From Butyricimonas faecihominis (GTDB taxonomy: Bacteria; Bacteroidota; Bacteroidia; Bacteroidales; Marinifilaceae), in assembly GCF_033096445.1 (NCBI RefSeq), contig NZ_AP028155.1, positions 3,105,880 to 3,169,879 on the forward strand: DNA of 64,000 nt. The letters are read 5' to 3'. The translations under genes and the position numbers were made by a program. Numbering within the stretch: the stretch's first letter is position 1; every line of letters starts with the position of its first letter. The notes below the pieces were generated by a model that saw nothing but the letters and a program-made list of their open reading frames with translations, searched no databases and was not told the origin of the DNA. Positions 36,523-45,103 of the stretch are shown here, in pieces.

Positions 36523-36622
36523 GGAAGTGTGTCAAAAATTATCCTACTTCATAAACTTTCCCATCAATTACTTCCTGAAAATCAAAAAAGAAAGCAACCG
36601 ATCAAATTTTTGACACATTCCC
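36523..36622. repeat. MITE-like element with imperfect terminal inverted repeats
   Basis: GGAAGTGTGTCAAAAATT (36523-36540) faces AATTTTTGACACATTCCC (36605-36622), leaving about 64 bp without a coding frame. It fills most of the gap between the coiled-coil lipoprotein and the thioredoxin. The ends resemble the GTGTGTCAAAA ends of Bacteroidota insertion sequences. In the transcript it would fold into one long stem. No clear target duplication is visible. Confidence 0.55.
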
Positions 36623-36630
36623 TGCAATTA

Positions 36631-37416
36631 TTAATTATCCCTCAAATCAAACGTGAATATATCCGTCAGTATGGCAGAATGGCCTTCATTTTCAACCTTT
36701 AAAGAAACCGTATAACATCCAGCCGGAGAATCCACTTTCGCATCAACATACATCCGCCCTCCCCCAATAACCGTCACATATTGCGCAAAGTCATCGGCAG
36801 CCTCCTGACCGTTAACACTCTTCACACTATAAAGAGTGTATTGGAGAGGTTCTGTTCCCAATACCTGCTCTATCTGTGCCGTCGTCCACGGAATACTTTT
36901 ATCGATCTGTTCTTGCAATTGAGCAATTTCCTCCCGAAGCGTGTACGGATCAAGCACCCCTACTTCCTCACACATGGAACAGATTGTATTTTTCTGAGAA
37001 CGGATTCTACTTTCTGCAGGTTCCACCACTTCATCTTTATACAATGTATACTCATCGGCAGCTTTATCCATTAATTCTTGATAATACTCTTTATCTGCCT
37101 CCGATGCATTATTAAAGGCAGTTTTTGCCTGTTTATAAGCTTCATACAACTCATCTTTCCGTTCCTGCAAAGAAACAAATTCCGTTTCCAGTTGATCCGT
37201 TTTAGCTAAAAGATCCTGAATTTCAGGCGTGTATTGATCAAAAATACGTTTCAACTCACGAATATTATTCTCTAAAGCAGAGAAACGCGTAACCTGTAAA
37301 GTATCCATCGAATAAGAAGCCTCATTCGTGTACAAATAACCGACTGCAACATTATCGCACCCTATAAACAAGGACGTCAACCATAATATCGTGCTATATA
37401 ACCAGATTTTCATCAT
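36631..37416 (-). CDS. Coiled-coil lipoprotein of unknown function (locus C)
   Basis: 261 residues, lipobox LFIGC (C20). Residues about 45-135 are strongly helical and heptad-like (NNIRELKRIFDQYT, LAKTDQLETEFVSLQERKDE), so a long coiled coil is likely. The end (about 195-261) looks like a beta-rich Ig-type domain (YTVSLKVENEGHSAILTDIFTF). Two cysteines form CSMC in the middle. I do not recognise a family. It follows the fasciclin-like gene by 9 bp in the SusCD operon, and is probably a surface accessory that extends from the membrane. Confidence 0.7.
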   Translation of the reverse strand: MMKIWLYSTILWLTSLFIGCDNVAVGYLYTNEASYSMDTLQVTRFSALENNIRELKRIFDQYTPEIQDLLAKTDQLETEFVSLQERKDELYEAYKQAKTAFNNASEADKEYYQELMDKAADEYTLYKDEVVEPAESRIRSQKNTICSMCEEVGVLDPYTLREEIAQLQEQIDKSIPWTTAQIEQVLGTEPLQYTLYSVKSVNGQEAADDFAQYVTVIGGGRMYVDAKVDSPAGCYTVSLKVENEGHSAILTDIFTFDLRDN

Positions 37417-37425
37417 TTTTCTTTT

Positions 37426-38049
37426 TTAAATTTTATTCAAATCACAAGCATATCCCATGGCTTGCACCACCCCGTTATTCGTTTGAATATCCGTTGACAA
37501 AACCCGGAAACTGGCTGATCCGGAAGATGTTCTGATATACAAAGAAACTTCTCCCGCATCTTCTATCTCCATGTAAGGCTCTTGATGAGTCCATATAAAT
37601 ATCGCCCCTCTTAACGCTTGAGCATCCATCCCGTCCACTTTCTCTCCTGTACTGGCAATAATCTGGCCCCTGGGAACATCTTTGACCATCAATCGTTTCG
37701 GGACGATTAATTTGGATAAAATATTCTTACAATCTTCAACTGGAATATCTGTCACTTTTTTATATTCATTCTGTAACATATAATTCAAGATACTCAAGTT
37801 TGTCACGCCAAAAAATGTAATTTGCTCATGCTCTCCCTGCCCCTCGAATAACTCTTTTAAACCCGCATGTTCAATCATAATAATTGTAGAATCCCAATCA
37901 TACGGCTGAGTATGAAGATATTCCCACATAGAACAATCATGAATCCCGTAAGACAATCCCCCATCATGATAATTCCATTTCGTACATGATCCTAAGGCCA
38001 ACATCATAAATAGGATCACCCCTTTTAATATACATACTATTTTTGCCAT
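37426..38049 (-). CDS. Fasciclin (FAS1)-like lipoprotein (locus C)
   Basis: 207 residues from the ATG at 38049; the frame extends two codons further to a TTG. Lipobox LALGSC (C22). The region MWEYLHTQPYDWDSTIIMIE, then GLKELFEG, ITFFGVTNLSILNYM and NILSKLIVPKRLMVKDVPRG follows the order of a FAS1 domain (adhesion or ligand-binding fold). The C-terminal part is shorter than a full FAS1 unit. It overlaps the SusD stop by 13 bp, so it is closely coupled to it. Probable role: accessory surface binding protein. Confidence 0.65.
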   Translation of the reverse strand: MAKIVCILKGVILFMMLALGSCTKWNYHDGGLSYGIHDCSMWEYLHTQPYDWDSTIIMIEHAGLKELFEGQGEHEQITFFGVTNLSILNYMLQNEYKKVTDIPVEDCKNILSKLIVPKRLMVKDVPRGQIIASTGEKVDGMDAQALRGAIFIWTHQEPYMEIEDAGEVSLYIRTSSGSASFRVLSTDIQTNNGVVQAMGYACDLNKI

Positions 38050-39629
38050 TGCCAATAAGTATTTTGAGTCATCAATGTATTTTTTTCAAAAGCCCCGATT
38101 CCAACCGGTGCATAAAAAGCCCCGTTTATTATATCTTGCTCAGTAAGAGTCTGGAAATTACCCCTTAAATATTTTTTATGATATCTATTACGTACAATAT
38201 CAAAATAAAATTGACCTTCACCGAAAAGCTCACGTCTCCGCTCGTTGAAAACCTCTTGCCTTAAACTTTCTTTATCTGTTAGTCCATCATAACCAGACAA
38301 TTCCGCACGAGCACGAACCCGATCCAAATCATCCACAGCCGTCGTCAATCCAAGATTTGCCCGACATTCCGCTCTCAATAAAATCAAATCTGCCAATCGC
38401 CATACCACCCAATCACCGTCGGTAGCAATAACAGGCCGATCCTGCACGATTTGCGTGTTCTCTTGAATAATAACGTCTCTCCATTTGGCGATATGAGCAC
38501 AAGGACTCTTCTCTCTTCTCACCACAACAAAATCTCCCGCTTCATCATCCCATTCCGTTACCGGATAAGTCAATTCCCCCAATTGGAACCAAAATTCTCT
38601 CCGACGGGCATCCTTCTCATCCGGATAAATATTCTCAACCGTTTCCACGTAAATTTTAGTATAGTCATCCCATAGATCTTCTGCAAGCGAGGTTATCGCG
38701 GACTCATCTGTTGTCGTATAGGGATAAGACATTAACATCTGTCCTGGAAATTCAGGCCTGAAATTCGTCTCATGTTGTCGGTCATTATCAATCGGATCAT
38801 TATCAATACAAAAAATAGTCTCCACGCTATATCTCGCTTTTCCGAAAACATTCGCAATCAACCCATCTATACTTTCCAAATCATAGAAGCCGGCTTTACC
38901 TTCTATCACTTCTGAAGCGTAAAACTCAGCCTCTTTCCAATACTTCTCTTCCCGTGTTAAACCTCCCAACCAAGCATAAATATTTGCCAACAACGTATTT
39001 ACGGTACCGAGACTAGCATATTGCTTGGAAGTAATTTGTTTCCCGTCAACATCTTTCAATTGCTCATGAACCGGAAGAGTCAATGCCAATTTAGCTTCTT
39101 TAATCGCCTCCTCCAATACTTTCAAGGCCGGTTGTTTCCCTTCCGGAGCAATTGACTCGGAACCTTTTGAAATCGGAACATCTCCCCAGATTTGAGCAAG
39201 ACGGAAATAAGCTACCGCCTTACAGAAATGAGCTTGTCCCAACCAAAATTCTGCCCTTTCTTCAGATATATTTTCAAAACGGTATTCATTTTCAATCATC
39301 ACGTTAGCTATATATATTGCATCATAGAAACCAGCCCAATTAACATCTAAAACCATACTCTCTTCCGGTAAATAAGTTTCCGGATCCAACGTCCAAAATC
39401 CCTGGTAAGTCCATTCTATATTATCAGCGTCCAAAGCATTATAAAAATAAGGTTGTTTCCCTATACAAATATTCTTCATGTAGGAAGCCATACTATTGTG
39501 TAACGCTTTAAGTTCCTCCTCATTCTTGAAATAATTGACAAACGTCACTGAATCTTCAGGTTCTACAGTCAACCAATCATTACATGAAAACAGGGGTATA
39601 AATAAAAAAAGTATTAATATCTTCTTCAT
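38037..39629 (-). CDS. SusD/RagB-family outer-membrane lipoprotein (locus C)
   Basis: 530 residues, lipobox LFSC (C16) followed by NDWLTVEPEDSV. Typical blocks: FCKAVAYFRLAQIWGDVPIS in the first half, VVWRLADLILLRAECRANLG and FNERRRELFGEGQFYFDIVR in the second. It lies 11 bp after the SusC stop. Together with SusC it forms the import complex of locus C. Ligand unknown; the nearby M16 peptidase suggests a peptide. Confidence 0.95.
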   Translation of the reverse strand: MKKILILFLFIPLFSCNDWLTVEPEDSVTFVNYFKNEEELKALHNSMASYMKNICIGKQPYFYNALDADNIEWTYQGFWTLDPETYLPEESMVLDVNWAGFYDAIYIANVMIENEYRFENISEERAEFWLGQAHFCKAVAYFRLAQIWGDVPISKGSESIAPEGKQPALKVLEEAIKEAKLALTLPVHEQLKDVDGKQITSKQYASLGTVNTLLANIYAWLGGLTREEKYWKEAEFYASEVIEGKAGFYDLESIDGLIANVFGKARYSVETIFCIDNDPIDNDRQHETNFRPEFPGQMLMSYPYTTTDESAITSLAEDLWDDYTKIYVETVENIYPDEKDARRREFWFQLGELTYPVTEWDDEAGDFVVVRREKSPCAHIAKWRDVIIQENTQIVQDRPVIATDGDWVVWRLADLILLRAECRANLGLTTAVDDLDRVRARAELSGYDGLTDKESLRQEVFNERRRELFGEGQFYFDIVRNRYHKKYLRGNFQTLTEQDIINGAFYAPVGIGAFEKNTLMTQNTYWQWQK

Positions 39630-39640
39630 GCGGTTATAAT

Positions 39641-42600
39641 TTAAAAGTTTACAGACAATCCCACGGTAAACTTACGTGGTAACGGATAAGATCCCATATT
39701 ATCCACCCCTTGAGTGGGATTAACTAACTCCGGATCCAAACCAGAATAATTTGTCAACAAGAACAAATTCTCTCCCGTAATAAACACTCTGGCTCCCGAA
39801 ATTTTTAACTTGTTAAGAACCCGTTCGCCCACATTGTATCCTAACGTCAGTTGTTTCAACCGTAGGAAACTTACATTCTCGATATCACAATCATAACGGC
39901 CACTTGTTTGATTTTGTAAATAAACATACATCTGGGATTTCGGATAATCAGCCTTCGAACCGGCCCCTGTCCATATATTCACATCGTTAACATCCACGAA
40001 CAACGGTTTCGCATCCCCGTTTACCGTCAAACTCATATCATCATAAATTTTCACAATATGCCGCCCAAGTGAATAATTAAAGAATATATTCAAATCAAAA
40101 TTCTTCCAACGAAGTTGATTGATAAATCCACCATGAGCCAAGGGAAGCGGACTCTTTGCAAAATAAACATCATCATTTTCTGAAATCTTTCCATCACCAT
40201 TCAAATCGATAATCTTCCGGCTTCCCGGGAGAAAAATACCGGTCGTATTCCCGGAATAAAGAGGTTGCACCTCTCTATTGGCCAAATAATAAACTGGAAC
40301 ATCCTTCAAGGAATCATAGAAACCATCTGTTTTAAAAACCCTTATCTGATGCAGGGGCTTTCCAATCACCTGTTCCTCAAAATCAAAACCATCGGCACTC
40401 TTCTCAAAACGATTCCAGTTACGAGAAGCATTAAATTTCATTTTCCATTTTACCGACGTGTGTCTCAAAATATCAGCCTCCAGCTCAAGTTCCAGTCCTT
40501 GATTAGAAATAGCCATTCCATTCTGCCACTGGAACAAGTGATAATAAATATCTCCAGGCAAAGAGATTCTGTTCAACTGTCCTTTAGTGTAACGATAATA
40601 ATAATCCACGACAAGACGTAAACGATAATCTAAAAAACTCAAATCCAAGCCCAAATCATATTGATTTGTTTCCTCCCAACTTAATTTCTTATTAATGACA
40701 CCACCGTTTACATCTGGAAACATTGCCGCATTGCCGTGAAATGTAACCGAAGTCGCAGTTAACAATCCTTGAGACAAATACCGTTGGCTAAATTTTTGCC
40801 CGGAAATACCCCAACTTGCCCGTATCTTACCGAAACTCAACCAATAAAATGGTTTCATAAATTCTTCATCCGAAAACGTCCATCCTAATGCTATTGAAGG
40901 GAATGTTGCCCAACGAACATCCTCTCCAAACACGGAAGAACCATCCCGACGGAGTGTCGCTTCAAATAAATATTTCTCCTTGTAATTATAAGTCAATCGA
41001 CCAAAGTAACTATTCATACGTTCTTCAGAAAAACCAGAAGAATACTCAAAAGCTGACGCATAAGAGGGATTCTCCGCGGTTCCGGTATTATTCAAGCCAT
41101 TGGCTCCACCCCAACCGGACCCCACATAATGAATTTTATCATTAGGTCCGTTTATACCTTTTCCTTTATTATTAAAAGATTGATCTTTTTGGAAAGATAG
41201 CCCCAACATAACATTGAAATTATGTTTATCCAAATAATTAAAAGTATAAGTCAACAAATTTTCATTCAAGATAGACAAATCTTTTGTTATTGTCCCTTCG
41301 GAAGTAGAGAAATGAGTATAAGAATCCAAGGCTCGCGGCTTAAAAGTATTCTGATTCTGTTGATTATAATCAATCCCGGCAGAAACCTTCAAATGCAAAT
41401 TACGTATCAACTCATAATCTAATGACATATTATAACGCAGCGAATAACTATGATTTTTCTCTGAAATTTCATTATATTTTTGGATAATCAAATCCCCTAT
41501 AACACCACCTCCTGGCAATAGAGTAGACGTATTTTTAGCATCGGAACTAATCCCCTCAAACTTACTTCCACCAACACCGGCAGAAGTTCCTCGACTACGG
41601 TCACTATACGTAAGGCTCAATTGTGTGTCCATACGCAAACGCTTTGTCGGATTGGCGGTCAAATTTGACAATACATTAAAACGCTTGAAATCAGTATTAA
41701 TCGCAATTCCTTTTTCATCATAATAACCGGCTCCAACCATGTAACGCACACTCTCCGATCCCCCGGAAGCTTGCAAATTCGCATTAACCACCCCCGCATT
41801 CCTGTAATTTTGACGATACCAATGCGTTGAATTATTGTAAAAAGGATTCAAACTATCTTGTAACGCCACCGCATCTTGAGGTCCCGTTTTCCCCCAAAAC
41901 CAATTATAAATAGGACCATTAGTTCCCTTATTCGCAAAAACTTCTTCATAAGATACCGGAACTTTCCATTCTCCTGACGCCGTCTTGTAAGGCGCAACAG
42001 TGTTACGCAAAGCATTCAAAAAAAACAATCTTTCGTACCGTCCTCCTGACTGTTCTGGAGCTTTCGGCAACCAAGACACGGAATAAGACACATTTGCATT
42101 GAACTGCGCTTTTCCCGCACGCCCTTTCTTTGTTGTAATAAGAATGACACCGTTACCCGCACGAGAACCATAAATAGCAGCAGAAGCCGCATCTTTCAAG
42201 ACCTCAATAGACTCTATCATGGAAGGATCAAGATCAGATAAAGTATTCGCTCCCGTAACCGAAGAAGTAAATGCCTGCATCGGTACCCCGTCAATTACAT
42301 ACAAAGGAGTTCCATATTGACGGTCCGCACTCTCTCCCGCTACACCCAAGGAATTATAACCGCGAATAGCCACTAAAGAACCACCTCCTCCAGGAGAACC
42401 GGATATATTACTAACCTCTACTCCAGCCATATGCCCTTGTAACAAGTTTTCCAAGCTATGCGTCGGTAATTCTTTTAACTCTTCCCCTTTTACAGAAGAT
42501 ATAGCACTGATCACGGTACGCTTTTTCTGGGAACCATAAGCCACTACCTGAACTTCATCTAACCCGGAAACATCCTCCTCCATTTTCACGATCACCAATT

Positions 42601-43180
42601 TCCCCGCAGTATAAGCCACTCTTTTTGTTTTAAAACCGACAAAAGAAAATACCAAATGTCCTGCCCCTTTAGGTAGAGGTAAAACAAAATGTCCTGCCGT
42701 GTCCGTCGCTGTGCCGATTTGGGTACTATCCAAAAGCACCGTGACCCCCGGCATGGGAACATTATTGTTATCAACAACCTTCCCCTCTATGACATACACC
42801 TTTTTCTCATCATCCCTTGCGGCACGGATTATAACCACATTATCATCATAAGAAAAAGTCAATCCCAACGAAGGCAACCACTCTTCCAGCACTTGATTCA
42901 AAGGTTTATTTTGGACTTTCAAACTTACTAACCCCTTCTGCTGAATCATCTGATTATTGTACAAGAAATCACAACCTGCTTGCACACCAAGTTCTGTAAA
43001 AATTGTTTTTAAAGAGACATTTTCCATCTCCACGTTCACTACTGCCTGCTGAGAATAAACACTAGCTTGTACCGAAATAAAAAAAACAAACTGAAAAAGA
43101 AAATACAATTTCATAAAGATTAACATTTTCCGAATAAGAATGCCTCGCAAAGCCCTTATTCGAATTCGACTTTTTTGCAT
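39641..43180 (-). CDS. SusC/RagA-family TonB-dependent transporter with STN domain (locus C)
   Basis: 1179 residues from the ATG at 43180; the longer frame to 43204 adds eight residues. Signal/anchor about 18-42 (ending SVYSQ), STN domain about 45-115 (VNVEMENVSLKTIFTELG), carboxypeptidase-regulatory-like domain about 125-205, plug with DEVQVVAYGSQKKRT and LKDAASAAIYGSRAGNGV, then a beta barrel ending VGLSVNF. Plug and start region resemble loci A and B, but the barrel is divergent, which fits a different substrate. The STN domain couples it to the FecR/sigma pair just upstream. Confidence 0.96.
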   Translation of the reverse strand: MQKSRIRIRALRGILIRKMLIFMKLYFLFQFVFFISVQASVYSQQAVVNVEMENVSLKTIFTELGVQAGCDFLYNNQMIQQKGLVSLKVQNKPLNQVLEEWLPSLGLTFSYDDNVVIIRAARDDEKKVYVIEGKVVDNNNVPMPGVTVLLDSTQIGTATDTAGHFVLPLPKGAGHLVFSFVGFKTKRVAYTAGKLVIVKMEEDVSGLDEVQVVAYGSQKKRTVISAISSVKGEELKELPTHSLENLLQGHMAGVEVSNISGSPGGGGSLVAIRGYNSLGVAGESADRQYGTPLYVIDGVPMQAFTSSVTGANTLSDLDPSMIESIEVLKDAASAAIYGSRAGNGVILITTKKGRAGKAQFNANVSYSVSWLPKAPEQSGGRYERLFFLNALRNTVAPYKTASGEWKVPVSYEEVFANKGTNGPIYNWFWGKTGPQDAVALQDSLNPFYNNSTHWYRQNYRNAGVVNANLQASGGSESVRYMVGAGYYDEKGIAINTDFKRFNVLSNLTANPTKRLRMDTQLSLTYSDRSRGTSAGVGGSKFEGISSDAKNTSTLLPGGGVIGDLIIQKYNEISEKNHSYSLRYNMSLDYELIRNLHLKVSAGIDYNQQNQNTFKPRALDSYTHFSTSEGTITKDLSILNENLLTYTFNYLDKHNFNVMLGLSFQKDQSFNNKGKGINGPNDKIHYVGSGWGGANGLNNTGTAENPSYASAFEYSSGFSEERMNSYFGRLTYNYKEKYLFEATLRRDGSSVFGEDVRWATFPSIALGWTFSDEEFMKPFYWLSFGKIRASWGISGQKFSQRYLSQGLLTATSVTFHGNAAMFPDVNGGVINKKLSWEETNQYDLGLDLSFLDYRLRLVVDYYYRYTKGQLNRISLPGDIYYHLFQWQNGMAISNQGLELELEADILRHTSVKWKMKFNASRNWNRFEKSADGFDFEEQVIGKPLHQIRVFKTDGFYDSLKDVPVYYLANREVQPLYSGNTTGIFLPGSRKIIDLNGDGKISENDDVYFAKSPLPLAHGGFINQLRWKNFDLNIFFNYSLGRHIVKIYDDMSLTVNGDAKPLFVDVNDVNIWTGAGSKADYPKSQMYVYLQNQTSGRYDCDIENVSFLRLKQLTLGYNVGERVLNKLKISGARVFITGENLFLLTNYSGLDPELVNPTQGVDNMGSYPLPRKFTVGLSVNF

Positions 43181-43245
43181 ACTTTTGTTTTTAAGATTAC
43201 ACATGGTACAACAATCTTTTCACACATCCTTGTTGTACTTTATCT

Positions 43246-43275
43246 AAAGTTGGAAATTGGGGAATTTCCAACTTT
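43246..43275 (-). terminator. Hairpin between fecR and susC (locus C)
   Basis: A perfect 13 bp stem AAAGTTGGAAATT/AATTTCCAACTTT with a CCCC loop starts at the FecR stop codon. A second inverted repeat (GTACAACAA with TTGTTGTAC, 43206-43214 and 43230-43238) follows, nearer the SusC start. Hairpins occupy the same place in loci A and B. Confidence 0.6.
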
Positions 43276-44432
43276 TATTTCTTCCTTATCATAACATTTC
43301 TTCCATTTAATTCAAATTCAACCAAATTCATCTGTTCAAATTTTCGCAATAACCCTTCCACACGATCATATCGCCTTAAACGTCCCGTAAATTCCAATGA
43401 CTTAACCTCGGCATTCACATAAAAGACATTCAAATCATACCATAAAGATAATGTCTCCATGATCTCCTCTAACGTCATCTGTTCAAACTTATAATACCCA
43501 TCTTTCCACGATGTATATAACTTCGTGTCAACCGACCTCATTTTAAATTGACTATTTTTTTTGTCATAAACTACCTGTTTTCCTGGTACAACATCCACCT
43601 GCTCCTTCCCGTTCGTTATTTGAATCCGTCCCTGCTCTAAGGTAGTCTCTATTTTTTCATGCTCAGGATAAGAAGTCACGTTAAAAGAGGTACCCAATAC
43701 CCGAATCCGAACATCTCCCGTTTGTACAAAAAACGGACGATGTTCATCTTTTGCGACCTCGAAATAAGCTTCCCCCTTCAATCCCACTTCTCGTTTATCT
43801 CCGGGAAATACCACTGGATAATAAATTTCCGAACTAGCATTCAGAAACACCTTCGTGCCGTCTGCCAACACTATACTATATTCCGACCCCCGGGGAATCA
43901 CAAGAGTATCGTATCTCACCTCCGTTGATGCCACAGTATCATACGAATATTTTAACATGTAATCAAAATTAGTGATCTGGACACTATCTTCACGGATCAT
44001 CATTCCCTGATATTTATCCAGTTCAATCATTTCACCCGTACTCAATTTCAGATGAACCTTAGAAACATTCATCTTTTGAACAAGATCAACAGGAATATCA
44101 AGATCCTCTGGCTTCAATCCCGACCTTCCAAATATCAATACGCATCCTACTAATAAAACGGCAACAACAGCAACCCCGGAGTAATACCATCTAATTCTCC
44201 GCATTCTCTGCCGACGCTGCACCTCCTTTTCCATCCGTTCGAGAACAAACTCTTTCCGGCAAACCGCCTTTTCCCTCATCAAGCGGGAACTCCGAAACAT
44301 CCCTTGTAGGAGCTCGATATCCTTTTCTCCCGCGTGTTCCCGCAACCATCTTTTAACTTCCTGTCGCTCTTCTTCCAACACACATTCTCCCGCCAAATAA
44401 GCAGCTATTATTTCATGAATTTTATCACTCAT
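43275..44432 (-). CDS. FecR-family anti-sigma factor (locus C)
   Basis: 385 residues. The cytoplasmic region (about 1-80) has EERQEVKRWLREHAGEKD and is very basic before the transmembrane helix at about 84-103 (YSGVAVVAVLLVGCVLIFG). The periplasmic FecR domain includes IPRGSEYSIVLADGTKVFLN and LKGEAYFEVAKDE, with a final DUF4974-like segment. It starts 30 bp after the sigma stop. Role: transmembrane control of the locus C sigma factor by substrate-loaded SusC. Confidence 0.94.
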   Translation of the reverse strand: MSDKIHEIIAAYLAGECVLEEERQEVKRWLREHAGEKDIELLQGMFRSSRLMREKAVCRKEFVLERMEKEVQRRQRMRRIRWYYSGVAVVAVLLVGCVLIFGRSGLKPEDLDIPVDLVQKMNVSKVHLKLSTGEMIELDKYQGMMIREDSVQITNFDYMLKYSYDTVASTEVRYDTLVIPRGSEYSIVLADGTKVFLNASSEIYYPVVFPGDKREVGLKGEAYFEVAKDEHRPFFVQTGDVRIRVLGTSFNVTSYPEHEKIETTLEQGRIQITNGKEQVDVVPGKQVVYDKKNSQFKMRSVDTKLYTSWKDGYYKFEQMTLEEIMETLSLWYDLNVFYVNAEVKSLEFTGRLRRYDRVEGLLRKFEQMNLVEFELNGRNVMIRKK

Positions 44433-44462
44433 TATTAGTCATTTTTCCTTAAAGGAACCTAA

Positions 44463-45044
44463 CTATTCATTTTGGGTGACAGCAGAAAACAATTTTTTGA
44501 AAAATAATACTAGAATCAATGCATCATCCGCTCCGAGTGCTCGTCGTAGAAATTGAAAAGCCCTCCCCATCTGTGTCTTAACAGTATTAATGCTGATACC
44601 TAAACAATCTGCAACCTCTTGGTATTTCATCCCTTCCATACAAACCATATGCAATACCCGCTTGCGTTCTTCCGGTAACGTTTCTATTGCAAGGTACAAC
44701 TTTTCAATTAATTCCGAATTCTCATCAGAAACCTCACAATACAATTCATCGCGAATCTGTTCACTCTTACCCTCCCGCCGACGGGTATTTCGCAAATAAT
44801 TCAAACATCCATGCTTTACCGCCGAGAAAAGATAATGTTCCAAACTTCCCCGTAACAAAGAAAAACGACGATTCTCCCAAAAATCGACAAAACACTCCTG
44901 AACAATATCTGCAGCTTCTTCCGCCTCGCCAATAAACTGTGTAGCAAATAGAACTAAAGAATCATAAAATGAATCATATAATAGACGAAAACCTTTCCGC
45001 TCGTCATTTTTAAATTGCAACAATATCCTCTCCGAGTTTTTCAT
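44463..45044 (-). CDS. ECF RNA polymerase sigma factor (locus C)
   Basis: 193 residues from the ATG at 45044; an upstream in-frame ATG at 45062 would add six residues. Region 2 has EAADIVQECFVDFWENRR. Region 4 has YQEVADCLGISINTVKTQMG, with FQFLRRAL closing the domain. It heads locus C and lies 59 bp after the stop of the AlbA/S1-type gene, which is transcribed in the same direction, so some read-through is possible. Only an imperfect -7 box (TATTTTTA) is visible upstream. Confidence 0.92.
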   Translation of the reverse strand: MKNSERILLQFKNDERKGFRLLYDSFYDSLVLFATQFIGEAEEAADIVQECFVDFWENRRFSLLRGSLEHYLFSAVKHGCLNYLRNTRRREGKSEQIRDELYCEVSDENSELIEKLYLAIETLPEERKRVLHMVCMEGMKYQEVADCLGISINTVKTQMGRAFQFLRRALGADDALILVLFFKKLFSAVTQNE

Positions 45045-45103
45045 TCTATATTTAATCCTCATTTTACGGGCTAAAAATAATAAAAACTCTTATATATTCC
45101 ATA

